A DNA stretch of 8,745 bases from an uncultured Ruminococcus sp. (GCA_900551005.1 URUL01000081.1:1-8745); one strand, 5' to 3'. Shown: positions 1 through 6,802, counted from the first letter of the stretch. Made by a program: numbers and translations. The notes: generated from the sequence alone by a model not told the origin.

Positions 1-474
1 GTTTTTATTATTGTAGGCGGTGGTAGTTCGATTATGTTCGGCTTCGAGGTTATTGCCACGATGAAATGGAATTTTCTCATCCTTGCCGGGTCCATGGCGG
101 TTCTCTATGCCCTCGTATATCTGCTATCAATCTCTTCAGAAGCCATTAAAAAGGAATACATCGCGGCGCAGATGCAGATACGCCACGACGAGCCGATGGT
201 ATTTGATAAAAAGAAGGTGCTTCGGAGCTATCTTACGATCCTCTCATTCGTTTGGATAATGCCGTATCTGCCCGGTATCGTACTCGGTATACCGAAATTC
301 GGCTTCATAATATATATGCCGATGATGGTGCTTTTTTTCGTGGTGTCAAGCATGCTCGAGAAATATCTCGATGTCTTTCCTTTCAAAAAGCGTACATACC
401 GCCTCATAAATTTTGCCGTCCATGCCGCTCTCACCGTGGCATCGCTTGCATACTTCTTTTTTAAGCTGTCATAG
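1..474 (+). CDS. small multi-pass membrane protein, probably 5'-truncated
   Basis: I do not recognise the family. The reading frame is open from the first base of the window, so the gene probably begins upstream; the first ATG inside the window is at 34 and would give 146 residues. A GGTGG stretch at 20-24 could serve as a weak ribosome binding site for that ATG, so a complete short gene is not excluded. Counting from that ATG, there are about four hydrophobic segments (residues 13-33, 65-85, 89-106 and 125-143). A charged loop at about 36-64, containing EAIKKEY and FDKKK, separates the first two segments. Residues 107-123 are also charged (EKYLDVFPFKKR). It therefore looks like an integral cytoplasmic-membrane protein with no visible catalytic motif. 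A strong terminator follows directly, so it is the last gene of its transcription unit and unconnected with the decarboxylase operon downstream. Confidence 0.6.
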   Translation, partial: VFIIVGGGSSIMFGFEVIATMKWNFLILAGSMAVLYALVYLLSISSEAIKKEYIAAQMQIRHDEPMVFDKKKVLRSYLTILSFVWIMPYLPGIVLGIPKFGFIIYMPMMVLFFVVSSMLEKYLDVFPFKKRTYRLINFAVHAALTVASLAYFFFKLS

Positions 475-483
475 TTTTTATGG

Positions 484-519
484 AAATGCCGTCTTTTTTG
501 CAGACGGCATTTATTTTTA
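484..519 (+). terminator. intrinsic terminator after the membrane protein gene
   Basis: A perfect 11-bp inverted repeat (484-494 pairing with 502-512, core ATGCCGTC/GACGGCAT) with a 7-nt loop is followed by a T-rich tract (511-519). It begins 10 nt after the stop codon at 472-474. It should end the upstream transcript and insulate the promoter that starts about 12 nt further on. Confidence 0.88.
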
Positions 520-530
520 TGCATTTATCA

Positions 531-559
531 TTGACATTTGACAATTTATATGATAATAT
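531..559 (+). promoter_or_regulatory. sigma-A-type promoter of the decarboxylase operon
   Basis: A perfect -35 hexamer TTGACA (531-536) is followed after 17 bp by TAATAT (554-559), which matches the -10 consensus at 4 of 6 positions. GATAAT at 552-557 with a 15-bp spacer is an alternative -10. Transcription should start near 566. A second TTGACA lies at 538-543, exactly 7 bp after the first, and could pair with TAACAT (562-567, 18-bp spacer) as a weaker shifted promoter. The region sits between a terminator and the first operon gene, as expected for the operon promoter. Confidence 0.75.
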
Positions 560-565
560 ATTAAC

Positions 566-674
566 ATAGAATTTAGAATGGGGGAGGATTGGGTTTAATA
601 TCTCTGCTCTCTCATCCGAAAACATAAAAAATAAATATTCTTATAGCCGCAAATGCGGTTGGAAAGGAAAAAAT
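566..674 (+). other. 5' leader of the decarboxylase operon
   Basis: About 110 nt separate the predicted transcription start from the ATG at 675, which is longer than needed for a ribosome binding site. It contains a pyrimidine-rich stretch (600-615), an A/T-rich stretch (617-642) and a small inverted repeat CCGC-AAAT-GCGG (647-658). That repeat ends 2 nt before the purine-rich ribosome binding site GGAAAGGA (661-668). I do not recognise a known riboswitch or T-box. A six-codon ATG-to-TAA frame (578-598) has no convincing ribosome binding site. Confidence 0.35.
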
Positions 675-2081
675 ATGGCAAGTTACGAAACAAGCGCCGA
701 ACTTCGTCATGCGGTGGAAGCCGCTGAAACAGAAGCCGGCGCAAAGCTTGCAAAGCTCGGAAAGCTCAGTGCCTGCGCGCGCATGAAGCTTCTTTTCGAC
801 GAAGGTACATTTGTTGAAACAGGCAAGTACATCGGGCGCAAAACAACAGAGTTTGACAGCGGCGATGATGACAGCCTCGAGCCTGTCGTCACAGGCTACG
901 GTGCCGTAAACGGCGTTCTCGTATTTGCGTTTTCGCAGGATTTTTCGCGCCTCTCCGGTGCGCTCGGCGAAATGCACGCAAAAAAGATATGCGCTCTTTA
1001 TGACATGGCGGAAAAATCCGCCTCCCCTCTCGTCGGTATATTTGACAGCGCCGGCGCAAAGATCCTCGAAGGTGTCGATGCTCTGGCAGGCTACGGTGAG
1101 ATCATGGCAAAGGCGGCAGAAGCCGATATTCCTCAGATAGCCGTTATCTCCGGTCCCTGCACGGGTGCCAATGCCGTTATCTCTCAGATGATGGATATCA
1201 CGGTCACGGCTGCCAAAACAGGCGAAATGCGCATCGCCTCCTCCACGGTGCTGACGGATAAAACGCTCGGCACTCCCGCGATGCTCGCCGAGTACGGCGT
1301 TTCCGCCATCACAGCCGCTGACGATGCAGATGCCCTCGCGAAGGTGCGCACGCTGGTGTCCTATTTCGGAAGCGAATTTTCAACCTCCGACGATGCAAAT
1401 CGCGCCGTGAATATCGACTCGATCATATCCGGCGAAGGATACGATGTCCGCGAGGTTATTTGTGAGGTATTCGATGCCGGTTCCTTCACTGAGCTCTATG
1501 CCGAGCACGCAGGCATGCTCGTTTGCGGTCTGGCTTCCATGAACGGCAAGGTCGTCGGCATACTCGCAAACAATCCCGCCGTCAAGGGCGGAAAGCTCTG
1601 CCCCGGCTCCGTTGACAAGGGCGTGAAGTTCCTCAATATATGCAATCGCTTCACGATCCCCGTTATCACGCTTGCAGACAGCTGCGGTATTCCCTCGAGC
1701 GACAAAGCCGAGGAAAAGGGGCTCGCCTATAAGCTGGCGCTCTTTGCCAAGACTTACGCGACAAGCTACTGTCCCAAAATAAGCGTCGTTCTCGGCAGAG
1801 CATACGGCTCTCTCTATTCGATATTCGGCTCCAAGGCGATCGGCGCGGATATGGCATTTGCACTCGACAGCGCCAAGATAGCCGCCATGTCTCCCGAATC
1901 CGCCGTGGAATTTCTCGGCGAAGTAACGGATGAATCCAAGCATACGGAAACGGCAGAAAAATGGGCTCGCGAATTTGCTTCTCCGATACGTGCCGCCAAG
2001 AGCGGTCATATCGATGACATCATCGCTTCGAGCGAACTGCGCGCGAGAATAGCCGCTGCCATCGAAATGCTCACGGCATAA
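675..2081 (+). CDS. biotin-dependent carboxyltransferase, methylmalonyl-CoA decarboxylase alpha / 12S-like, divergent
   Basis: This 468-residue protein belongs to the acyl-CoA carboxyltransferase superfamily: MmdA, the transcarboxylase 12S subunit, the glutaconyl-CoA decarboxylase alpha subunit and propionyl-CoA carboxylase beta. These enzymes move CO2 between an acyl-CoA and carrier-bound biotin through two crotonase-like halves. N-terminal half landmarks are FDSAGAKILEGV (123-134), where the family usually has a GGARIQEGV-like sequence, and GPCTGANA (160-167), where it usually has GPCAGGAV. C-terminal half landmarks are the NNPAV segment (299-303), a region at 335-349 in place of the usual VPGF loop, and RAYGSLY (375-381) in place of KAYGGAY. 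The glycine-rich loops are therefore altered, and the length is somewhat below the roughly 510 residues typical of MmdA. GGAAAGGA (661-668) supports the ATG start. It is the first gene of the operon, 12 nt before the OadG-like gene. Family assignment is firm. The acyl-CoA substrate is not readable from sequence, and an inactive or repurposed subunit is possible. Confidence 0.85.
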   Translation: MASYETSAELRHAVEAAETEAGAKLAKLGKLSACARMKLLFDEGTFVETGKYIGRKTTEFDSGDDDSLEPVVTGYGAVNGVLVFAFSQDFSRLSGALGEMHAKKICALYDMAEKSASPLVGIFDSAGAKILEGVDALAGYGEIMAKAAEADIPQIAVISGPCTGANAVISQMMDITVTAAKTGEMRIASSTVLTDKTLGTPAMLAEYGVSAITAADDADALAKVRTLVSYFGSEFSTSDDANRAVNIDSIISGEGYDVREVICEVFDAGSFTELYAEHAGMLVCGLASMNGKVVGILANNPAVKGGKLCPGSVDKGVKFLNICNRFTIPVITLADSCGIPSSDKAEEKGLAYKLALFAKTYATSYCPKISVVLGRAYGSLYSIFGSKAIGADMAFALDSAKIAAMSPESAVEFLGEVTDESKHTETAEKWAREFASPIRAAKSGHIDDIIASSELRARIAAAIEMLTA

Positions 2082-2093
2082 GGAGGAACAGAA

Positions 2094-2471
2094 ATGTATC
2101 TTTCCGAAGTTATTTTATCCGCCGATGCCGCAGCTTCTGCGACTGAGAAAACCGTGCTCTCTTTCGGCGAGCGCATCTCCACAGGTCTCAGCACGGCACT
2201 CCTCGGACTTTCCACGATCTTCCTCATGCTGACCATCCTATTCATAATGTTGAAGCTCATGAGTGCCGTTTTTGCCAAAAGCGGCAAGGAAAAAGAGAAA
2301 GCCGAGCCCGTGACTCTGCCGATACAAGAGCCCATCACCGTCGCGGCGCAGGAAGAGTCCGCAGATGATGAGGAAACGGTAGCCGCCATAGTTGCCGCCA
2401 TTTCCGCTTATACCGGAAGCTCACCCGCTTCCTTCCGTGTTGTGTCTTTTAAGCGCATATATTCCAATTAA
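2094..2471 (+). CDS. oadG: OadG/MmdD-type small membrane subunit of a sodium-pump decarboxylase
   Basis: The 125-residue protein has the size and build of the gamma (OadG) or delta (MmdD) subunit that holds the soluble carboxyltransferase on the membrane beta subunit. A short N-terminal stretch precedes one transmembrane helix at about residues 32-57 (GLSTALLGLSTIFLML and onward). A charged, Lys/Glu-rich linker follows (62-95, with acidic DDEE at 91-94). The C-terminal segment ETVAAIVAAISAYTG (94-108), followed by a FRVVSFKRI ending, is typical of this family. No C-terminal histidine cluster like the metal-binding tail described for enterobacterial OadG is visible. The start is supported by AGGAGG (2081-2086) overlapping the stop of the preceding gene. 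Position between the carboxyltransferase and the biotin carrier fits the assignment; whether gamma or delta is the better name cannot be decided. Confidence 0.82.
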   Translation: MYLSEVILSADAAASATEKTVLSFGERISTGLSTALLGLSTIFLMLTILFIMLKLMSAVFAKSGKEKEKAEPVTLPIQEPITVAAQEESADDEETVAAIVAAISAYTGSSPASFRVVSFKRIYSN

Positions 2472-2494
2472 GCATATAATTTTATGGAGGAATC

Positions 2495-2878
2495 ATGAAA
2501 ACTTATAATGTAACAGTAAACGGAAAGGTTTATACCGTTTCCGTAGAAGAAGTAAACGGCGCCGCTCCCGTTCAGGCTCCCGTCGCAGCACCCGCTCCCG
2601 CTCAGGCTCCCGCTCCCGCACCTGCCGCAGCACCTGCTCAGGCACCCGCTTCCGCAGGCGATGCGAAGGTGAAGGTTTCCGCTCCCATGCCCGGAACGAT
2701 CATTTCCGTCAATGTCACGGTAGGTCAGAAGGTTGAAAAGGGCTCTGTGCTCTGTCTGTTGGAAGCAATGAAGATGGAAAACGAGATCATGGCTCCCGAG
2801 GCAGGTACGGTAGCAAGCATAGCTGTATCCAAGGGTGCTTCCGTCAATGCAGGTGACCTTCTCATCACAATAGCATAA
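2495..2878 (+). CDS. biotin carboxyl carrier subunit (1.3S / MmdC-like)
   Basis: This 127-residue mobile carrier shuttles CO2 as carboxybiotin between the soluble carboxyltransferase and the membrane decarboxylase. Residues 1-21 form the short beta-rich start common in decarboxylase and transcarboxylase carriers. Residues 23-56 are an Ala/Pro/Gln linker that should be flexible. Residues 57-127 are a biotinyl/lipoyl-type domain with PMPGTI (65-70) and the biotinylation motif AMKMEN (91-96), in which Lys93 is the predicted biotin attachment site. The domain ends with a GDLLITI strand, as expected. TGGAGG (2485-2490) lies 4 nt before the ATG. The gene follows the OadG-like gene by 23 nt and precedes the beta-subunit gene by 39 nt. 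No biotin carboxylase gene accompanies it, which fits a decarboxylase or transcarboxylase better than acetyl-CoA carboxylase. Confidence 0.93.
   Translation: MKTYNVTVNGKVYTVSVEEVNGAAPVQAPVAAPAPAQAPAPAPAAAPAQAPASAGDAKVKVSAPMPGTIISVNVTVGQKVEKGSVLCLLEAMKMENEIMAPEAGTVASIAVSKGASVNAGDLLITIA
2561..2662 (+). repeat. low-complexity Ala-Pro linker repeat
   Basis: This part of the carrier gene encodes residues 23-56, almost only Ala, Pro and Gln. It is built from near-repeats of GCTCCCG, CAGGCTCCCG and GCACCTGC. Short DNA repeats of this kind can expand or shrink in frame, so linker length is likely to vary between strains. Confidence 0.7.
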
Positions 2879-2903
2879 ATTCGCATATTTAAATTTATAT
2901 ATT

Positions 2904-2920
2904 GGTGGTGAAAAAAATTG
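2904..2920 (+). promoter_or_regulatory. ribosome binding site that sets the TTG start of the beta subunit
   Basis: GGTGGTG (2904-2910) lies 7 nt before TTG (2918-2920). An in-frame TGA at 2909-2911 rules out any start further upstream. The next in-frame ATG (3002) would remove 28 residues, including the conserved amphipathic start of OadB-type proteins, so TTG is the preferred initiation codon. Confidence 0.7.
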
Positions 2921-4144
2921 ATAGAAGCTATAAAAAATTTATGGGAAACTACCGGTCTCTCTCAGTTTGAAAACACCGAACTTCTGTTGAAGACGCTCGC
3001 AATGTATGTGATCGTCGGCGTACTCGTATATCTTGCCGTAGTCAAAGGCTTCGAGCCTCTGCTCCTGCTCCCCATAGCAACCGGTATGCTGCTGGCAAAT
3101 CTGCCCGGTGCAAACCTCTTCCATATGGAATGGTTTGTGGACGGCGTGCCGACAGGCGTATTTGAGAACGGCGTGGAAATTCTCTCCACGAAGCTCTCCG
3201 ATGTCGTTTCATACGCTATCGGAAACGGAGGACTTCTCGATATACTGTATCTCGGCGTAAAACTCGGTATTTATCCCTCCCTCATATTCCTCGGTGTCGG
3301 TGCCATGACGGATTTTTCTCCGCTCATCGCAAATCCGAAAAGCATATTTCTCGGCGGTGCCGCACAGCTCGGCGTATTCATGGCATTCTTCGGCGCATTG
3401 CTTTTCGGCTTTTCGCCCCAGGTGGCAAGCGCGATAGGCATTATCGGCGGTGCTGACGGTCCTACCGCCATTCTCGTAACAAAGATACTCGCTCCGCAGT
3501 ATCTCGGACCGATAGCAATCGCGGCATATTCCTATATGGCGCTCATCCCCATGATCCAGCCCCCCATTATGAAGCTGATGACAACGAAAAAGGAGCGCAG
3601 TGTTGTTATGACAACGCTCCGTCCCGTTTCCAAGAAGGAACTCGTGATATTCCCGATTCTTGTCATAATAGTAGTATGCCTCATGCTTCCCGATGCCGCT
3701 CCTCTTATCGGTTTTCTCATGTTCGGAAACCTGCTGAACGTCAGCGGCGCGACAGACCGTCTCTCCAAGACGGCGCAGAATGAGCTCATCAATATCGTAA
3801 CGATATTCCTCGGAATATCCGTCGGTGCTACGGCAAATGCAGAGACATTCCTTGCTCCGCAGACGCTCCTTATTATCCTTCTCGGTCTTGTTGCATTCTG
3901 CTTCTCTACATTCGGCGGACTTCTCGGCGGCAAGCTGATGTACCTTCTTTCAGGCGGCAAGATCAATCCGCTTATCGGCTCGGCAGGCGTTTCCGCCGTA
4001 CCTATGGCGGCCCGTGTATCGCAGAAAGTCGGTCAGGAAGAAGTTCCCGGAAACTTCCTGCTCATGCATGCAATGGGTCCGAACGTAGCCGGTGTCATCG
4101 GCTCGGCTATTGCGGCAGGCGTATTTCTTGCGCTCTACCGCTGA
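2918..4144 (+). CDS. oadB: sodium ion-translocating decarboxylase, beta subunit
   Basis: This 408-residue integral membrane protein decarboxylates carboxybiotin and couples this to Na+ export. It begins at TTG (2918). Segments run through about nine to ten hydrophobic stretches. EPLLLLPIATG (46-56) near the start and GGADGPTAI (177-185) are family hallmarks. Residues reported as functionally important in Klebsiella OadB (D203, Y229, N373, G377, S382, R389, from memory) all find a match here at a constant offset of 23: D180, Y206, N350, G354, S359 and R366. The last four lie in NPLIGSAGVSAVPMAAR. The Na+ and proton pathway residues therefore look intact and the pump should work. Length fits the MmdB/GcdB/OadB family (roughly 370-430). 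It sits 39 nt after the biotin carrier and 26 nt before the 5S-type carboxyltransferase. The beta subunit does not itself reveal the substrate. Confidence 0.95.
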   Translation: MIEAIKNLWETTGLSQFENTELLLKTLAMYVIVGVLVYLAVVKGFEPLLLLPIATGMLLANLPGANLFHMEWFVDGVPTGVFENGVEILSTKLSDVVSYAIGNGGLLDILYLGVKLGIYPSLIFLGVGAMTDFSPLIANPKSIFLGGAAQLGVFMAFFGALLFGFSPQVASAIGIIGGADGPTAILVTKILAPQYLGPIAIAAYSYMALIPMIQPPIMKLMTTKKERSVVMTTLRPVSKKELVIFPILVIIVVCLMLPDAAPLIGFLMFGNLLNVSGATDRLSKTAQNELINIVTIFLGISVGATANAETFLAPQTLLIILLGLVAFCFSTFGGLLGGKLMYLLSGGKINPLIGSAGVSAVPMAARVSQKVGQEEVPGNFLLMHAMGPNVAGVIGSAIAAGVFLALYR

Positions 4145-4170
4145 ATTTCAGATAAAGAAAGGATACAGTC

Positions 4171-5565
4171 ATGGCTAAAGTTAAAATTTGCGAAACAGTC
4201 CTGCGCGATGCCCATCAGTCGCTTGTTGCCACAAGAATGACCACAGAGCAGATGCTCCCTATCCTCGAAGAGATGGATAAGGTCGGCTACTATGCGCTTG
4301 AAGCATGGGGCGGTGCCACATTTGACGCCTGCATGCGCTTTCTCGATGAAGATCCGTGGGAAAGACTCCGCAAAATAAGAGATAAGGTTAAAAATACAAA
4401 GCTCCAGATGCTTTTCCGCGGTCAGAATATCCTCGGCTACCGCCACTATGCGGATGATGTCGTGGAATACTTCGTTCAGAAATCTATCGCAAACGGTATC
4501 GATATACTCAGAATCTTTGATGCGCTCAATGACCCCAGAAACCTGAAAACAGCTATCAATGCCACCATAAAAGAGGGCGGTCACGTTCAGGCGGCAATCA
4601 GCTATACCACAAGTCCCGTACATACGAACGAAGGCTTTGCAAAGTATGCAAAGCAGCTGGAGGAGATGGGTGCAAACTCCATATGTATCAAGGATATGGC
4701 AGGTCTGCTCAAGCCCTATGATGCATATGAGCTCGTTTCGCTCATAAAGCAGAATGTAAAAATTCCCGTTCAGCTCCATACACACTATACTTCCGGTCTT
4801 GCTTCCATGACCGTGCTCAAGGCTATAGAAGCGGGTGTCGATATCGTTGATACGGCTATCTCTCCCCTCGCCATGGGTACGAGCCAGCCACCCACGGAAT
4901 CGCTCGTTGCCGCGCTTGCGGGCACAGAATATGATACAGGTCTCGAACTTGCGCAGCTCGATAAAATATGCAAGTACTTCACACCTGTCCGTGAGCAGTT
5001 CATGGAGAGCGGTCAGCTGAATCCGAACGTGCTCAAGGTCGATGTAAACGCACTTCTCTATCAGGTTCCCGGCGGCATGCTTTCAAACCTCGTTTCCCAG
5101 CTCAAGCAGGCAAATAAGCTTGATCAGCTTTCCGAGGTGCTCGCCGAGGTTCCGAATGTGAGAAAGGATGCCGGATATCCTCCGCTTGTTACGCCTTCCT
5201 CTCAGATCGTCGGCACACAGGCTGTGCTGAATGTCATCAGCGGCGAACGCTATAAAATGGTTTCCAAAGAATTTAAAGGGCTCGTACGCGGCGAATACGG
5301 CAAGACGCCCGTAGCTATCGCCCCTGAATTCCGCGAGAAAATAATCGGAGATGAAAAGCCGATCACCTCCCGTCCCGCAGACGCGCTTGAGCCCGAGCTT
5401 GACAAGCTTCGTGAAGAAGTAAAGCCGTGGGCTATTCAGGACGAGGATGTCCTCTCATATGCTCTCTTTGAGCAGGTGGCCGTAAAATTTTTTGAATCCC
5501 GAAAGGCAAAGCTCTACGGTCTGGATAAAAATTCAGACGGCAAAAACAAGATCCATTCCGTATAA
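4171..5565 (+). CDS. oadA: oxaloacetate decarboxylase alpha / transcarboxylase 5S-type carboxyltransferase
   Basis: This 464-residue protein has an HMGL-like TIM-barrel carboxyltransferase domain that moves CO2 between oxaloacetate (or pyruvate) and biotin. TVLRDAHQS (9-17) carries the metal ligand Asp13. ICIKDMAGLL (171-180) carries Lys174, the probable carbamylated lysine. LHTHYTSG (202-209) supplies His203 and His205. A conserved carboxylase domain with MLSNL (303-307), GYPPLVTPSSQIVGTQA (335-351) and RGEYGKTP (373-380) follows. The protein stops after about residue 464 without a C-terminal biotin domain. It therefore resembles the Propionibacterium 5S subunit or archaeal-type PycB core more than the fused Klebsiella OadA, and must use the separate carrier encoded upstream. 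AAAGGA (4158-4163) supports the ATG. It is the last gene of the operon; a terminator follows 24 nt after the stop. All catalytic residues I can recognise are present. Confidence 0.93.
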   Translation: MAKVKICETVLRDAHQSLVATRMTTEQMLPILEEMDKVGYYALEAWGGATFDACMRFLDEDPWERLRKIRDKVKNTKLQMLFRGQNILGYRHYADDVVEYFVQKSIANGIDILRIFDALNDPRNLKTAINATIKEGGHVQAAISYTTSPVHTNEGFAKYAKQLEEMGANSICIKDMAGLLKPYDAYELVSLIKQNVKIPVQLHTHYTSGLASMTVLKAIEAGVDIVDTAISPLAMGTSQPPTESLVAALAGTEYDTGLELAQLDKICKYFTPVREQFMESGQLNPNVLKVDVNALLYQVPGGMLSNLVSQLKQANKLDQLSEVLAEVPNVRKDAGYPPLVTPSSQIVGTQAVLNVISGERYKMVSKEFKGLVRGEYGKTPVAIAPEFREKIIGDEKPITSRPADALEPELDKLREEVKPWAIQDEDVLSYALFEQVAVKFFESRKAKLYGLDKNSDGKNKIHSV

Positions 5566-5588
5566 TCAAACCTGAACATAGCAAAATC

Positions 5589-5631
5589 GGGTCAGTACAT
5601 CGGTTTTGCCGATATACTGACCCCACTTTTT
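5589..5631 (+). terminator. intrinsic terminator of the decarboxylase operon
   Basis: A 15-position stem with a single C-A mismatch (5589-5603 pairing with 5609-5623, arms GGGTCAGTA and TACTGACCC at the base) closes on a 5-nt loop. A T-rich run (5627-5631) follows. It lies 24 nt after the stop of the 5S-type gene and separates the operon from the orphan gene downstream. Confidence 0.9.
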
Positions 5632-5656
5632 ATATTAACTTTAAGGTGGACATTTT

Positions 5657-6727
5657 ATGAATTTTGATATGTCATTTTTGCGATTATTCGAATTATCATG
5701 CTTTCCCGTTTTCGTGACAGATACAAACGGAAAAGTTCTCTTTAAAAACAGCAGTGCCGCAAAATACATGCGTCCCGTGCGCAAAAGCTCAAATCTTTTT
5801 TCCCATATGACAAATGAAGATGGGATAAACGCCGTGCGCAAAGGCAAAATAGGCCTTGCACTCTTTCCGGAGGATTTTCTCTACAACCGTGCGCTGATTT
5901 TTACGCTCGGCGACAAAGAGTATCAATGTTATCTCTTCGCATTTCTGACGAAGTTTCAGATGAACGATTATGAAACCGCATATTCGTATCTTTCGGAAAG
6001 GTATTCCTCTGATTTTACAAGCATTCTCAAGTTTGTGAAGCAAGAAGAGTACAAAACGGGCAAAGCAGATATCCCCTCACGGCTTTATTCTGAAATAGCA
6101 GAGCGGATCTGCTTTGAAATGAAGGATTTCATTGCGATCTGCTACTGCGATATGGCAGATTTTCTCATGAATATCAAGCTTCGCTGTTCGCGCGCCTTTT
6201 CCGCGCTCGGCTATCGCATGGATTATTCAGCTACAAAAGAATTTCTTGAAAACAGATATATTTCTTTGGATCTGAATGATTTTTCGTTTTCTTTTTTCAT
6301 GGCGCTCTATGCCGTGATGAGAAGTACCTCCGACAGATTCCTGTCGATCAGCGCAGAATACGATAGCTTTTACTCTGCAATAAGAATAACGCTCTCCACC
6401 GCGGTAAGCGGTATGAGCGATAAAATGTACGATGAATCAGAACTTGTACCCGAGTGTGCCGCGGAGATCAATCTCTGCAAGCAGTTACCATGCTATTCCG
6501 AATGCTTCTCCTTTTCTGTAAAAGACGGCATTCTGTCTGCGACTGCACTGCTGAATACCCGTGGACTGAAAAACAGCGCCGCCGTACACAGCATCGGGGA
6601 CAAGCCGTCATATCGCGGTGCGTATGCAATGCTTTCATTTGTCAAGAAGATGCTTTCCGATTCCACAAAAAAAGAAAGAAATCCGGAAAAAGACCAAAAC
6701 TCTGATATCCCACAGGCAAAGGGTTAA
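5657..6727 (+). CDS. PAS-like sensor protein with degenerate histidine-kinase-like second half (hypothetical)
   Basis: I do not recognise this 356-residue protein as a named family. Residues 14-38 (PVFVTDTNGKVLFKN and following) read like the start of a PAS sensor domain. Residues about 105-205 are helical and contain a stretch (SRLYSEIAERICFEM, 141-155) placed where a dimerisation helix pair would be, but there is no phospho-acceptor His. Residues 206-300 resemble the shape of a histidine-kinase ATPase domain: a helix at 211-224, strands ending in IRITL (242-246), then FSFSVKDGILSATALL (284-299). The N-box Asn and the DxGxG loop are absent. The C-terminus (335-356) is charged and probably disordered. 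There is no signal peptide and no clear membrane segment, so it is likely cytoplasmic. TAAGGTGG (5642-5649) supports the ATG. Its promoter is unclear; it follows the operon terminator. Domain reading is by eye and tentative. Confidence 0.7.
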   Translation: MNFDMSFLRLFELSCFPVFVTDTNGKVLFKNSSAAKYMRPVRKSSNLFSHMTNEDGINAVRKGKIGLALFPEDFLYNRALIFTLGDKEYQCYLFAFLTKFQMNDYETAYSYLSERYSSDFTSILKFVKQEEYKTGKADIPSRLYSEIAERICFEMKDFIAICYCDMADFLMNIKLRCSRAFSALGYRMDYSATKEFLENRYISLDLNDFSFSFFMALYAVMRSTSDRFLSISAEYDSFYSAIRITLSTAVSGMSDKMYDESELVPECAAEINLCKQLPCYSECFSFSVKDGILSATALLNTRGLKNSAAVHSIGDKPSYRGAYAMLSFVKKMLSDSTKKERNPEKDQNSDIPQAKG

Positions 6728-6768
6728 AATTTCTCACAAGTTTCCATGGCGACCGAAAAAATTCCGTA

Positions 6769-6798
6769 ATGGCACGTCACAATGCCGCACAATATAAC
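6769..6798 (+). promoter_or_regulatory. weak candidate promoter before the DUF1846 gene
   Basis: ATGGCA (6769-6774) and TATAAC (6793-6798) match the sigma-A hexamers at 4/6 and 5/6, with an 18-bp spacer. Distance to the start codon is plausible, but the TATAAC lies only 5 nt before the ribosome binding site. The gene could equally be read through from the orphan gene, since no terminator is seen at 6728-6814. Confidence 0.25.
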
Positions 6799-6802
6799 AA
6801 TC

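Noticed and set aside
578..598. Six-codon leader peptide in the operon leader
   Set aside because: No run of one amino acid that would suggest attenuation and no ribosome binding site before its ATG.
1380..2009. 209-codon open frame on the - strand inside the carboxyltransferase gene
   Set aside because: Antisense shadow of a well-supported family member.
2561..2662. Repeat-rich stretch considered as a CRISPR or other intergenic repeat array
   Set aside because: It is inside the biotin carrier gene and simply encodes the Ala-Pro linker.
675..2878. Acetyl-CoA or propionyl-CoA carboxylase operon
   Set aside because: No biotin carboxylase subunit is present, and a sodium-pump beta subunit with an OadG-like anchor accompanies the genes.
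4135..4785. 216-codon open frame on the - strand opposite the 5S-type gene
   Set aside because: It lies wholly antisense to a gene with clear catalytic motifs; its product is Cys/His/Ile-rich with no recognisable domain.
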